Shown: one piece after another, positions 8,216 through 17,171 of the stretch
Position numbering within the stretch: position 1 is the stretch's first letter
Layout of the letters: each line of letters opens with the position of its first letter
Origin: Micromonospora_H sonneratiae
GTDB lineage: Bacteria > Actinomycetota > Actinomycetes > Mycobacteriales > Micromonosporaceae
Assembly (NCBI RefSeq): GCF_042679305.1
Contig: NZ_JBHTMP010000019.1
Location: 1 to 64,000 of the forward strand
Direction of reading: 5' to 3'
DNA length: 64,000 nt
The notes under the pieces: generated by a model
What the model saw: the letters and a program-made list of their open reading frames with translations, nothing else
What the model was told of the DNA's origin: nothing
The model's database searches: none
Program-made: the position numbers and the translations under genes

Positions 8216-9249
8216 TGCGGTTGCCGCCCAAGTGGTTACGTCGGGTCATCCTCGCGCCCGGGGTGGTGCTCCTGGCAGCCCTGGTCGTGACGACCCTGCC
8301 GGTGTGGGTGTTCATCGCCGCAGCGGCTTCCCCGTTGGTGCCCGGCTACCTGCGCCCGTTGCGGGTGCTCTGGATGGCCTGCGTCTATCTGGTCTGGGAC
8401 GCAGCCGCGCTGATCGCCCTCTTCGCGTTGTGGGTCGCGTCGGGCTTCGGCTGGAAGCTCCAGTCACCCCGGATCCAGCGGGCGCACTACGTGCTGGTCG
8501 GCTGGTTCCTGACGATCCTGTTCTGGCAGGTCCGGTGGGCCCTGCGGCTACGGATCGACGTGGTCGGCAGCAACCCCGACATCGCCCAGCCGGGCCGGCC
8601 CGAGCTGGTGCTCTGCCGGCATGCGGGACCGGGTGACTCGTTCATCCTGATCCATGCGCTGGTCAACTGGTACGACCGGGAGCCGCGCATCGTCCTGAAG
8701 GACACCCTGCAATGGGATCCGGCCGTCGACGTGATGCTCAACCGGCTGCCGAACCGGTTCGTGGCACCGGGCCGGGAGCCGGGGGAGTCGATGACGGAGC
8801 AGATCCGGAACCTGGCTGTCGACCTGGACGATGACGACGTCTTCGTGATCTTTCCGGAGGGAGGGAACTTCACCCCCCGCCGCCGGGTGCGGGCCATCGA
8901 ACGGTTGCGGTCCCTCGGCCTGGAGAAGATGGCCGTACGGGCTGAGGCGATGCAGCATGTGCTCGCGCCACAGCCGGGCGGACTGTTGGCGGCGCTGGAG
9001 GCCGCACCGGACGCCGGGGTCATCTTCGTCGCGCACACCGGCCTGGATCGGATGCTCACCGTGACGGACGTGTGGCGGGAGCTGCCGATGGACAAGCGGA
9101 TCGTGATGCGGTTCTGGTCGGTGCCGCCCGAGGAGGTGCCGTCCGGACGACAGGAACGCATCGACTGGCTGTACGACTGGTGGGCGCACATCGACCGGTG
9201 GATCGAGGCCAACCGGACCGGAACCGGTGCCCCGATCGCTCCGGACTGA
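8215..9249 (+). CDS. PlsC-like 1-acylglycerol-3-phosphate acyltransferase family protein
   Basis: The protein has 344 residues. Two or three N-terminal hydrophobic segments (about 12-35, 50-75 and 92-110) are followed by a PlsC-type acyltransferase domain with the H(X)4D catalytic motif HAGPGD (His136, Asp141) and the acceptor-binding FPEGG motif (213-217). Family members transfer acyl groups to lysophospholipids at the inner face of the membrane. Its start overlaps the patatin stop by one base. A deacylation-reacylation pair is a reasonable inference: the patatin removes and this enzyme restores an acyl chain. Substrate specificity cannot be read here. Confidence 0.88.
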   Translation: MRLPPKWLRRVILAPGVVLLAALVVTTLPVWVFIAAAASPLVPGYLRPLRVLWMACVYLVWDAAALIALFALWVASGFGWKLQSPRIQRAHYVLVGWFLTILFWQVRWALRLRIDVVGSNPDIAQPGRPELVLCRHAGPGDSFILIHALVNWYDREPRIVLKDTLQWDPAVDVMLNRLPNRFVAPGREPGESMTEQIRNLAVDLDDDDVFVIFPEGGNFTPRRRVRAIERLRSLGLEKMAVRAEAMQHVLAPQPGGLLAALEAAPDAGVIFVAHTGLDRMLTVTDVWRELPMDKRIVMRFWSVPPEEVPSGRQERIDWLYDWWAHIDRWIEANRTGTGAPIAPD

Positions 9250-9255
9250 CGGGCT

Positions 9256-9459
9256 GGCATCCGGCTGCGGCCAACCCCATCCGCAGCCGCCTGTGCCGCT
9301 CGGGTTGGCATCCGGCTGCGGCCAACCCCATCCGCAGCCGGATGTGCCGCTCGGGTTGGCATCCGGCTGCGGCCAACCCCATCCGCAGCCGCCTGTGCCG
9401 CTCGGGTTGGCATCCGGCTGCGGCCAACCCCATCCGCAGCCGGATGCGCCCCCTGGTGA
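9256..9459. repeat. Four tandem 51-bp units, each with a hairpin
   Basis: Units begin at 9256, 9307, 9358 and 9409. Each contains CGGCTGCGG ... CCGCAGCCG, a perfect 9-bp stem; in units 2 and 4 it extends to 12 bp (ATCCGGCTGCGG/CCGCAGCCGGAT). Units 1 and 3 share the CGCCTGTG variant and units 2 and 4 the CGGATG variant, so the array looks like a doubled 102-bp dimer. It begins seven bases after the acyltransferase stop and fills most of the gap before the next gene. The repeats are contiguous, without unique spacers, so this is not a CRISPR. Confidence 0.93.
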
Positions 9460-9519
9460 CTTCCTGAGTGCCGGCTGAGTACGCACACTCTGGGCATCGG
9501 GCCGCCGGGGCGGGAGCAT

Positions 9520-12500
9520 GTGAGCGTGTTGCCTCTGCCGCCGACGAACAGCTACCCGTGCCCGGTCTGCCGGGCGACCGCGACGCTGGCCGCCAACTGC
9601 CCAGGCTGCGGCCGGGCCCCGGACCCGTTGGCCGCGGAGGTGATCCGGCTCGATGGGGAGATCGCCGGACTCACCGGCCGGGTCGAGCAGGCCCGACAGG
9701 CGTATCTGACGTTGGCGGCGACGCTGCGGGACCATCAGCAGCGTCGCCAGGAGTTGGCCGCCCGGGTGCGGGTCGGCGCGTACGTCAGCCGACCGACCGG
9801 GGTACCGACGCCAAGACCGGGCCCGAGCGGCGTACCCGCACCGGCCCTGACACCGGCCGTGACCGGCGTGCCGACACCGGCCGTGGCCGGCGTACCGGGC
9901 CGTCCGGCTGCCGCCCCGGTACGGCCGGAGACCTCCACCCGTACCGTGCAGAACCTGCTGTTCATCCTCGGCGGGCTGCTGCTCGGCACCGCCGCCATCG
10001 TCTTCACCGTGGTCGCCTGGGCCACCGTCGGCATCGTCGGGCGGGCGGTGATCCTGGCGGTCGTCACCCTGTTGGCGTTGGCCGCACCGCTGCTGGCGAA
10101 GCGCCGTGGCCTGACCGCCACCGGAGAGACGTTCGCGGCGGTGGGGCTGTTACTGGTCCTGCTCGACGGGTACGCGGCCTGGTCCGTCGACCTGTTCGGG
10201 GTGGCCGACTGGCCGGGTGTCCGCTACACGGCGGTGGTGGGCGTGGTCGGCGTGGTGGTGGCTGCCGGCTACGGCAGTCTTACCCGGCTGGCCGTACCGT
10301 GGTTCGCTGCGCTGCTCGTCGCCCAGCCGGTGCCGTTGTTGCTGGCCAGCGACGCGGACCTGGCCGTCGCCGGCTGGTCGTTGACGTTCGCCGCGCTGGC
10401 CGCGCTGAACCTGGCGGTGGTGTGGCGGGTCCGGGGCGGTGGGGTCGCCCTCGCCGGGCGGATCGCCGCCTGGGTCGCGTACGGGCTCGCGCTGCTGGCC
10501 TCGACGGTGTGCGGACTCGTCGCGCTGGTGGTCGCCGAGGGGCCGCTGTTGCCCGACACCGCGCTACTGGCCGGCGTTCCGTTGCTGGTGGCGGTGCTGC
10601 TGATGGTGGCCGGCTCGGTGCTTGCCCGGAACACGGTCCTCCAACTGCTGGCCGGGTGTGCGTCGGTGCTGGCCCTGGCCGGCGCGGCGACGCGTCCGGC
10701 GGTCGAGTTGCCCGGGTCGCCGCTGTTGCCCGGTGCACTGATCGTGGTGGTCCTTGCCCTGCTGGTGATGGCGACCGCCCGGTTGTTGCCGGCCGGGGTG
10801 CGTCTCGGCCCCCGCATCGGTGGGCTGATCGTCTTCAGCGCGTTGGCGGCTTCGGCCGGTTTCATGACGTGCGTGGTGGCGGGTGCCACGGTGTTCCGCT
10901 CGCTGCCGGTGTGGCGGGCGGACGTCAGCGGCGGTACGCCATTCGACTGGCAGTTGCCGGTGGCGGTGGTGCTGGCGACCGTGGCGTTGGTGACGTTGCT
11001 GCCCCGGGGCGCCTGGATGGCCACCGCCGTCGGCGGTGCCGGGTTCGTGGCGTTGGCCCTGCCTGCCGCCGGTCTGCCCTGGTGGGCGGTACCGGTCGTG
11101 GACCTCGCGGTCGGGGTGGGGCTGCTGCTGGTGGTCCTCCGGCGTCGGCCCGCCGCCGGCCTGGTGGCCGCCGGGTCTGCTGCGGTGCTGGTCGGGCACG
11201 CGGTCCTGGTGGGGCTGGCCCGTCCGGTCAGCGCCACCGCCGTACTCGCCGTGGTGCTGTCGGCCGGGCTCGCCGTCGCCGCCACCGCCCGTGTCGGTTC
11301 CACAGTGGAGCGGGCGATCGGCGGAAGTGCGTTGGCGGTCGGATTGCTGGCCGGGCCGGCCGCGTCGACCGTCGGGCTATTCACCGCCGGGGTCGGGCCG
11401 CAGTGGCAGGCGCGGGGCGGCACCGCCGCCGTCGCACTCCTGGTCGGGGCACTCGTCGCGGTCCGTCGCTGGTGGCCGGCCTATCTGCCGTACGCCGCTG
11501 CCGCGCTGGCGGTCGCCGTACTCGGGCCGGGCCTGTTGCCGACCGTCGACCGGGCCGGCGAGCCGCAGCAGGTGTACGCCGCCGTCGCCGTACTGCTGGT
11601 GGCCATCGGTCTGTCCCTGGTCCGGCCGGTCCGGTCGGCCGTACCGTTGCTGGTCTCCGGTGGGGTGCTGCTGCTGGCTGCGGCCGTCCTGTTGCTGCCT
11701 GCCGGGCTGGCGGTGCTGGCCGGTCCGTACGCCTGGTTGGCCGAGATCTGGTCGGGGGTACCGGCCGGGGTGGGGCTGACCCCGTTCGACAGGGCACCCG
11801 CCGCGCTGGCTCGATGGGTGAACGTTCCGACCAGCATCGCGTTGGTCGTACTGACCGTCGCCGCGCTGGTCTGCTCGGTCACTGTTCAGATGCGGCGAAC
11901 CCCGGACAACGCGACGGCTCAGCCGGGCACCGCCACCTCGACCCGGCCACCCGGCTGGCAGCCGAGCCTCCTCCGGCCAGCCCTGCTGCCGGCCCTGCCG
12001 TTCGCGACGACCACGGTCCTGGTGGGCCTGGCCGCCTCGGGCGCCCGGTGGCCGGTCGTGCCGGCGGTGGCGCTGCTCGGTGGTCTGGCCTGCCTGCTCA
12101 CAGCCGCGTTGGCGGCGTCGCTGCGCCGGTCCTGGGCGGTGGGGCTGGTCGTACCGCTGGGGTTGGTCCTGGCCGGACCCGGTCTGGCCGGGCTGCTGCC
12201 GGCCAAGGCCAGCACGCTTGCCGGCCTGGGGGTGATCGTCGCGGTGGCCACGGTGGCGGGTGCCGTCGGTCGTACCGTGGTCGCCCGTACGGCGGGTTGG
12301 CTGACCGCCGTCGTCAGCGCGTTGATCCTCGCGGTCGCGGCGTCGCTGGCCGTCGACCTGCCGCTGCGGCTGGCTGCCTTCGCGGTGCTCGGGGTCGCCG
12401 TTCTGGCCCTGGTGGTCGGTGCCGTGCTGCGCGGCCGGCGACCGGTCGAGTCGGTCGCCGTCGATGCGCTCGGTCATGCCGGTGCGGTCATCGCTCTGTT

Positions 12501-13104
12501 GTTCTCGATGAACGAACACCGGTACGCGGCTGCGGTGTGCACCCTGTGGGGCCTGGTGGTCGGGCTACGTGCCCTGCGGCCGGGGGAGCCGGCACGCTAC
12601 CGGTGGACCCTGGCGGGGGTGGCGGCCGGCAGCGAACTGTTCGCGGTGTGGCTGCTGCTGGCCGCCGCGCAGGTGGCGGTTCTGGAGGCGTACACCCTGC
12701 CGGCGGCGGCGCTGGCCGTGGTCGCCGGCTGGTTGGCGAACCGGGCCCAGCCGGCGTTGAACAGTTGGCTCACCTACGGGCCGGGGCTGGCCGCAGGGCT
12801 GCTGCCCACGCTGGTCTCGGTTCTGGTCGCGGACGGCCAGCCGTGGCGTCGACTGCTGCTCGGCGTCGCCGCGCTGGCCACCGTGCTTGTCGGCGCCAGG
12901 TGGCGTCGCCAGGCACCGGTGCTGCTCGGCGGCGGGACCCTCGCCCTGGTGGCCCTGCACGAGGTGGGCGGGGTCTGGGACCGGCTACCCCGATGGATCT
13001 TCCTGGCGATCGGTGGCTTCGCGTTGATCGGCCTGGCCATCACCTACGAGCGGCGTCGGCGGGACCTGGCCCGGCTGCGGGCGGCGGTACGGCGGATGAC
13101 CTGA
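9520..13104 (+). CDS. Giant polytopic membrane protein with N-terminal zinc ribbon
   Basis: This is a 1194-residue protein of unknown function. A short zinc ribbon lies at the N-terminus (CPVC and CPGC: Cys14, 17, 27, 30). It is followed by a helical/coiled-coil stretch (about 37-75), a Pro/Val-rich linker (about 85-130) and then more than 1000 residues of closely spaced hydrophobic segments, roughly 30 membrane helices, ending in a basic tail (ERRRRDLARL). I know such large Ala/Leu/Val-rich membrane proteins in other actinobacteria, but no function. The start is taken as GTG 9520; GTG 9526 is an alternative. No polysaccharide polymerase or transporter motif is visible. Antisense frames are open over long stretches only because of base composition. 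Confidence 0.85.
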   Translation: MSVLPLPPTNSYPCPVCRATATLAANCPGCGRAPDPLAAEVIRLDGEIAGLTGRVEQARQAYLTLAATLRDHQQRRQELAARVRVGAYVSRPTGVPTPRPGPSGVPAPALTPAVTGVPTPAVAGVPGRPAAAPVRPETSTRTVQNLLFILGGLLLGTAAIVFTVVAWATVGIVGRAVILAVVTLLALAAPLLAKRRGLTATGETFAAVGLLLVLLDGYAAWSVDLFGVADWPGVRYTAVVGVVGVVVAAGYGSLTRLAVPWFAALLVAQPVPLLLASDADLAVAGWSLTFAALAALNLAVVWRVRGGGVALAGRIAAWVAYGLALLASTVCGLVALVVAEGPLLPDTALLAGVPLLVAVLLMVAGSVLARNTVLQLLAGCASVLALAGAATRPAVELPGSPLLPGALIVVVLALLVMATARLLPAGVRLGPRIGGLIVFSALAASAGFMTCVVAGATVFRSLPVWRADVSGGTPFDWQLPVAVVLATVALVTLLPRGAWMATAVGGAGFVALALPAAGLPWWAVPVVDLAVGVGLLLVVLRRRPAAGLVAAGSAAVLVGHAVLVGLARPVSATAVLAVVLSAGLAVAATARVGSTVERAIGGSALAVGLLAGPAASTVGLFTAGVGPQWQARGGTAAVALLVGALVAVRRWWPAYLPYAAAALAVAVLGPGLLPTVDRAGEPQQVYAAVAVLLVAIGLSLVRPVRSAVPLLVSGGVLLLAAAVLLLPAGLAVLAGPYAWLAEIWSGVPAGVGLTPFDRAPAALARWVNVPTSIALVVLTVAALVCSVTVQMRRTPDNATAQPGTATSTRPPGWQPSLLRPALLPALPFATTTVLVGLAASGARWPVVPAVALLGGLACLLTAALAASLRRSWAVGLVVPLGLVLAGPGLAGLLPAKASTLAGLGVIVAVATVAGAVGRTVVARTAGWLTAVVSALILAVAASLAVDLPLRLAAFAVLGVAVLALVVGAVLRGRRPVESVAVDALGHAGAVIALLFSMNEHRYAAAVCTLWGLVVGLRALRPGEPARYRWTLAGVAAGSELFAVWLLLAAAQVAVLEAYTLPAAALAVVAGWLANRAQPALNSWLTYGPGLAAGLLPTLVSVLVADGQPWRRLLLGVAALATVLVGARWRRQAPVLLGGGTLALVALHEVGGVWDRLPRWIFLAIGGFALIGLAITYERRRRDLARLRAAVRRMT

Positions 13105-13262
13105 CGGACCACGACCGCTGCGACGGTCCGGGTCGATGATGGTAGTGCCAGCCCTACCTCCGATTCGGGGGCCTTCAGGGTTGCCCCGACCATCGACCGT
13201 CACCAGACTTGGGCCAGCCGTGCTGCCCGGCACGCATCCACGCTACGGAGAATGGGGAGTCG

Positions 13263-14294
13263 ATGACGGTCGGTGCGGTGGCGGAGCCTGCCCTGAGACG
13301 GGGCAGCGACTTCGCCCGGTTGTCTCGACGGATCAGCCAGGCCGGGCTGATGAACCGGCGTCCGGGCTGGTACTCGATCAAGATCGCTGTCACCGTCGGC
13401 CTCTTCGTCGCTGGCTGGGCTGCGGTGTTCCTGGTCGGTGACTCCTGGTGGCAGCTGCTGGTGGCCGTCTTCCTCGCGGTCGCCTCCACCCAGGTCGCCT
13501 TCCTCGGCCACGATGCCGGGCACCGGCAGATGTTCCGTAACCGGCGGGTCAGTGACATCGCCGGGCTGATCGCCGGCAACCTCGCCGTCGGGCTGAGCTA
13601 CGGCTGGTGGGTCGACAAGCACAACCGGCACCACGCCAACCCCAACCACGAGGACGAGGATCCGGACGTCGGCGCGGGGGCGCTGGTCTGGACCCACGAG
13701 CAGGCGGAGCAGACCAGGGGGTTCGGCCGGTGGCTGGCCCGCCGGCAGGCGTACCTGTTCTTCCCGCTGCTGTTCCTGGAGGGCCTGGCCCTGCATGTGG
13801 CCAGCGTGCAGGCGTTGCGTGGCAGTACGCCGATGCGCTACCGCCGGGCCGAGGCGGTGCTGCTGGTGGCGCACCTGGTCGGCTATGTCGCGGTCCTCTT
13901 CACCGTGCTGTCCCCGGGGAAGGCACTGGCCTTCATCGCGATCCACCAGGCGTTGTGGGGGTTCTACATGGGCTGCTCGTTCGCGCCCAACCACAAGGGC
14001 ATGCTGATGCCGACCGCCGAGGACGACCTGGACTTCCTGCGCAAGCAGGTGCTCACCTCACGCAACGTACGGGGCGGGTTGCTGGTCGACTTCGCGTTGG
14101 GCGGTCTCAACTACCAGATCGAGCACCACCTGTTCCCGAGCATGCCCCGGTCCAACCTGCGTCGGGCGCAGCCGATCGTCCAGCGGTACTGCGCCGAGCA
14201 GGGCATCCCGTACGAGGAGACGGGGTTGTTCGACTCGTACCGCCAGGCGTTGCGGCACCTGCACGAGGTGGGCGCCCCGCTGCGCGGAGCGTAG
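13263..14294 (+). CDS. Membrane fatty acid desaturase (acyl-lipid type)
   Basis: The protein has 343 residues with the three His boxes of di-iron membrane desaturases: HDAGH (83-87), HNRHH (120-124) and QIEHH (285-289). Four membrane helices lie in two pairs (about 38-80 and 160-235). The Q in the third box (QxxHH) is characteristic of the front-end/linoleoyl-type branch (FADS-like), although no cytochrome b5 domain is present. The enzyme would insert a double bond into a membrane acyl chain with O2 and a ferredoxin or similar donor. ATG 13263 is preceded by GGGGAG; the frame is open further upstream but without a ribosome site. Single-gene unit with an unassigned 158-base upstream gap. Confidence 0.93.
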   Translation: MTVGAVAEPALRRGSDFARLSRRISQAGLMNRRPGWYSIKIAVTVGLFVAGWAAVFLVGDSWWQLLVAVFLAVASTQVAFLGHDAGHRQMFRNRRVSDIAGLIAGNLAVGLSYGWWVDKHNRHHANPNHEDEDPDVGAGALVWTHEQAEQTRGFGRWLARRQAYLFFPLLFLEGLALHVASVQALRGSTPMRYRRAEAVLLVAHLVGYVAVLFTVLSPGKALAFIAIHQALWGFYMGCSFAPNHKGMLMPTAEDDLDFLRKQVLTSRNVRGGLLVDFALGGLNYQIEHHLFPSMPRSNLRRAQPIVQRYCAEQGIPYEETGLFDSYRQALRHLHEVGAPLRGA

Positions 14295-14432
14295 TCGGTC
14301 GGTATCCGGGCGGCTGCCCGACGTCGTCTACTCGTGACCGTGAGTAGCCTGAATTCTGGGAGGTTGTACCGAAGGGTCCGCCTAGTGGCGTTGCCCGCCG
14401 TCCGCAGGGTGGGCGGCGGTAGGGTCGGGCCC

Positions 14433-14726
14433 ATGGCAGAGGTGCTCGACGCTGAGGCGGTGCGTAGCGAGCTGGACGGACTGGCAGGCTGGACCGGTAA
14501 CCCGGCCGGCATCTCCCGTACCGTCGAGTTGCGCGGATTTCCCGAGGCGATCTCCGTGGTTGACCGGGTAGCGGAGGTCGCTGAGGAAATGTCCCATCAT
14601 CCCGATATCGACATCCGATGGCGGACCGTGACCTTCCGGTGCGCCACCCACTCGGTCAGCGGAGTGACCCGACGGGACATCGAGCTGGCCCGTCGTATCG
14701 ACGAGATTGTCCAGGGAGCGGCGTGA
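14433..14726 (+). CDS. Pterin-4a-carbinolamine dehydratase
   Basis: A 97-residue PCD/DCoH-family protein. The active-site signature is complete: HHP (His55, His56, Pro57), the WRTVTF strand, ATHSVSGVT with His73, and Asp82. Known family members dehydrate 4a-hydroxytetrahydropterin to recycle the cofactor of aromatic amino acid hydroxylases. No hydroxylase gene is in the window. The start at ATG 14433 matches the family length; an upstream in-frame ATG would add 33 Arg-rich residues with no counterpart. Its stop overlaps the GTG of the next gene by four bases (GTGA), so the two are translationally coupled. Confidence 0.92.
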   Translation: MAEVLDAEAVRSELDGLAGWTGNPAGISRTVELRGFPEAISVVDRVAEVAEEMSHHPDIDIRWRTVTFRCATHSVSGVTRRDIELARRIDEIVQGAA

Positions 14727-15862
14727 GATTCGAGATCAGCAAGGTCCTGGATGCGATCGAGGGGCGGGTCTGCACCGACCCGCTGATGGCCCGGGCAGTG
14801 GTCGACCTGGCCGAGCTAGTCCGCTTCGTCGACCTGGACGGCGGCCGACCGGCCAGCCTGCTGCGGCTCGGCATCACCATCGATGCCCTCGGTCGGCAGC
14901 TTCAGGAGGATGGGGCACCGGTCTATGCCGTTGTGCACCGGGGGTTGCTCTCCGACGCCGACCTGACCTCCAACGAGCGGATGGTGATCCGTCGCTGGGC
15001 CGACGACGGCCTGGTGGAGGTGTTGACCAACCCCGCTGACCGGGTGCTGGAGGTGGCCGACCTGCTCGGGCTGCCGGTGCTCAGCCGGCAACGCTACGAC
15101 GGGCTGGCCGGACGGTACCCGTGGGTGAACGAGCCCGGACGGGTGCTGGCCCCGATCTCCGGCTCCAACGGTCCCACCCTGAAGGCCCGGGTGGGTGTCA
15201 GCATGCCCACGGCGGTCGGTGTGTCGCCGGCCGGTGCCAAACTGCTGGCCCGGACCTGGCGCTGCGCCGAGTCGAGCTGTGCCCTGTTCGGTGGTGGTGG
15301 CGGCGGTTCCTTCGCCGACCTGGTCCGGGTCGAACGGGCACCGTACGGCCAGCCGCCGCCGAGCCTGCGTACCGGTGCGCCGACCTGCCCCCGGCACGAG
15401 AGCCGGCTCTCCGACATCGGGCCCCGGCCGAAGGTCGAGGTGCTGGCCATCCGGATCGGTGGCCAGATCCGGCAGCGGTTCGTGGTGGCTCCGGATCAGC
15501 AGGTGGTGGTGGGACGGGCCCCCGAGCAGTCCGGCGGTATCCGGCTCGGCCAGTGGCTCAACGACGAGGCCCGACGCTGGATCAGCCGGAACCACGTCAG
15601 TTTCGAGCTGCGCGGCGGTGAACTGGTCGCGCGGGACGTGAGCACCAACGGCTCGGGGATCCGGCCCGGCGGTTCGATGGACGAGGCCAACCGGATCGCC
15701 CTGATGAACCATCAGATCCGTCCGCTCGGCAAGGGCGACATCGTCGAGCTGTATCCCGGTGTCCAGGTCGGCCGGGCCGAGAAGATGACCTCGGGCGGCA
15801 ACTTCAACCCGACGTCGGTGATGGCCGAGGCGCCGACCATGGCGATCCGCCTCAAGCCGTAG
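14723..15862 (+). CDS. FHA-domain protein with an internal Cys/His zinc-site candidate
   Basis: A 379-residue protein. The C-terminal FHA domain (about 240-365) shows the phosphothreonine-binding residues: VGR (263-265), SRNHV (288-292) and the STNG turn (307-310). The N-terminal ~150 residues form a mixed helical domain I cannot name. A middle segment has CAESSC (Cys181, Cys186) and CPRH (Cys222, His225), likely to bind zinc, separated by a Gly-rich loop of seven Gly residues. The GTG start overlaps the pterin dehydratase stop by four bases. FHA domains read Ser/Thr-kinase phosphorylation; a kinase is encoded 8 kb away, but a link is only a guess. Confidence 0.85.
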   Translation: MRFEISKVLDAIEGRVCTDPLMARAVVDLAELVRFVDLDGGRPASLLRLGITIDALGRQLQEDGAPVYAVVHRGLLSDADLTSNERMVIRRWADDGLVEVLTNPADRVLEVADLLGLPVLSRQRYDGLAGRYPWVNEPGRVLAPISGSNGPTLKARVGVSMPTAVGVSPAGAKLLARTWRCAESSCALFGGGGGGSFADLVRVERAPYGQPPPSLRTGAPTCPRHESRLSDIGPRPKVEVLAIRIGGQIRQRFVVAPDQQVVVGRAPEQSGGIRLGQWLNDEARRWISRNHVSFELRGGELVARDVSTNGSGIRPGGSMDEANRIALMNHQIRPLGKGDIVELYPGVQVGRAEKMTSGGNFNPTSVMAEAPTMAIRLKP

Positions 15863-15878
15863 CGGCCGTAGCAGTTGA

Positions 15879-15917
15879 TGGCGGGCGGTCACCCCCGACC
15901 GGGGTGACCGCCCGCCA
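15879..15917. terminator. 17-bp perfect stem-loop between convergent genes
   Basis: The arms 15879-15895 and 15901-15917 are fully complementary with a five-base loop. They lie between the stops of the FHA gene (15862) and rocD (15954), so this is a shared two-way terminator. Confidence 0.85.
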
Positions 15918-15953
15918 CGTCTGGTGGACTTTGCCGCTATGTCCGGGGATTCG

Positions 15954-17171
15954 TCAGCCGCGCAGTACGGCGGCCAACTGCTCGACCGCGAAGTCCAACT
16001 CCTCGGTGGTCACGACCAGCGGGGGAGCCAACCGGATCGTCGAGCCGTGGGTGTCCTTGGCCAGCACCCCGCGCTCGGCCAGCCGCTCGCAGGCCTGCCG
16101 CCCGGTCATCAGCGCCGGGTCGATGTCGATCCCGGCCCAGAGACCCCGGCCGCGTACCGCCACCAGACCGTGTCCGACCAGCTTCTGTAGCGACGCGTGC
16201 AGGTGGGCACCCAACTCCGCCGAACGCTGCTGGAACTCGCCGGTGGCCAGCAGTCGTACGACCTCGGTCGCCACCGCGCAGGCCAGCGGGTTCCCGCCGA
16301 AGGTCGAGCCGTGCTCGCCGGGACGCAGCACCCCGAGCACCGCCCGGTCGGCGGCCACCGCAGACACCGGCACGATGCCCCCGCCGAGCGCCTTGCCGAG
16401 CAGGTACATGTCCGGGCTGACGCCCTCGTGGTCGCAGGCGAACGTCTCGCCGGTCCGGCCCAGCCCCGACTGGATCTCGTCGGCGACGAAGAGCACGTTG
16501 CGTTCGGTGCAGAGCTGTCGTACCCCGGTCAGGTAGCCCGCCGGCGGGACGACCACGCCCTGCTCACCCTGGATCGGCTCCAGCAGTACGGCCACCGTCG
16601 TGTCGTCGATCGCCTCGTGCAGCGCCGTCAGGTCGCCGTACGGGACGATCCGGAACCCGGGGGTGTACGGCCCGAAGTCGTTGCGGGCGTCCGGATCGGT
16701 GGAGAAGCTGACGATGGTGGTCGTACGGCCGTGGAAGTTGCCCTCCGCCACGACGATGGTGGCCTGCTCCGACGGGACCCCCTTGACCTGGTAGCCCCAC
16801 TTGCGGGCCACCTTGATGGCGGTCTCCACCGCCTCCGCGCCGGTGTTCATCGGCAGCACCAGGTCCTTGCCGCACAGTTCGGCCAGCTCCCGGCAGAAGT
16901 CGGCGAACTGGTCGTGGATGAACGCGCGGCTGGTCAGGGTGAGCCGGTCGAGTTGGGCGTGGGCGGCGGCGATCAGCGTCGGATGCCGATGCCCGAAGTT
17001 GAGCGCCGAATAACCGGCCAGACAGTCCAGGTAACGGCGGCCGTCGACGTCGGTCAGCCAGGCACCCTCGGCTGATTCGATCACCACCGGCAGCGGGTGG
17101 TAGTTGTGCGCGGTCCAGCGTTCCGCGTCGCGTACCGCCGTCGGCGTACGCAGGGCGTCGTCCACGATCAT
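15954..17171 (-). CDS. rocD: Ornithine--oxo-acid aminotransferase
   Basis: A class III PLP aminotransferase of 405 residues. The PLP-Lys motif LGKALGGG, the DEIQSGLGRTG segment and the TGAEAVETAIK cofactor-phosphate loop are all present, as is ornithine-transaminase-type sequence near the N-terminus (NYHPLPVVIESAEG). It converts ornithine and 2-oxoglutarate to glutamate semialdehyde and glutamate. The start codon overlaps the stop of the upstream dimethylarginine hydrolase by four bases (ATGA), so the pair forms one operon. Together they would turn (methyl)arginine-derived carbon and nitrogen toward glutamate or proline, although the step from citrulline to ornithine is not encoded here. Confidence 0.94.
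   Translation of the reverse strand: MIVDDALRTPTAVRDAERWTAHNYHPLPVVIESAEGAWLTDVDGRRYLDCLAGYSALNFGHRHPTLIAAAHAQLDRLTLTSRAFIHDQFADFCRELAELCGKDLVLPMNTGAEAVETAIKVARKWGYQVKGVPSEQATIVVAEGNFHGRTTTIVSFSTDPDARNDFGPYTPGFRIVPYGDLTALHEAIDDTTVAVLLEPIQGEQGVVVPPAGYLTGVRQLCTERNVLFVADEIQSGLGRTGETFACDHEGVSPDMYLLGKALGGGIVPVSAVAADRAVLGVLRPGEHGSTFGGNPLACAVATEVVRLLATGEFQQRSAELGAHLHASLQKLVGHGLVAVRGRGLWAGIDIDPALMTGRQACERLAERGVLAKDTHGSTIRLAPPLVVTTEELDFAVEQLAAVLRG

Noticed and set aside
9256..9459. Regular repeats considered as a CRISPR array
   Set aside because: The units are contiguous, 51 bp long and have no unique spacers; no cas genes are present.
10269..12519. Long open frames opposite the giant membrane protein
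   Set aside because: They arise from high GC; the sequences are Arg/Pro/Gln-rich without domains, whereas the plus strand gives a consistent membrane protein.
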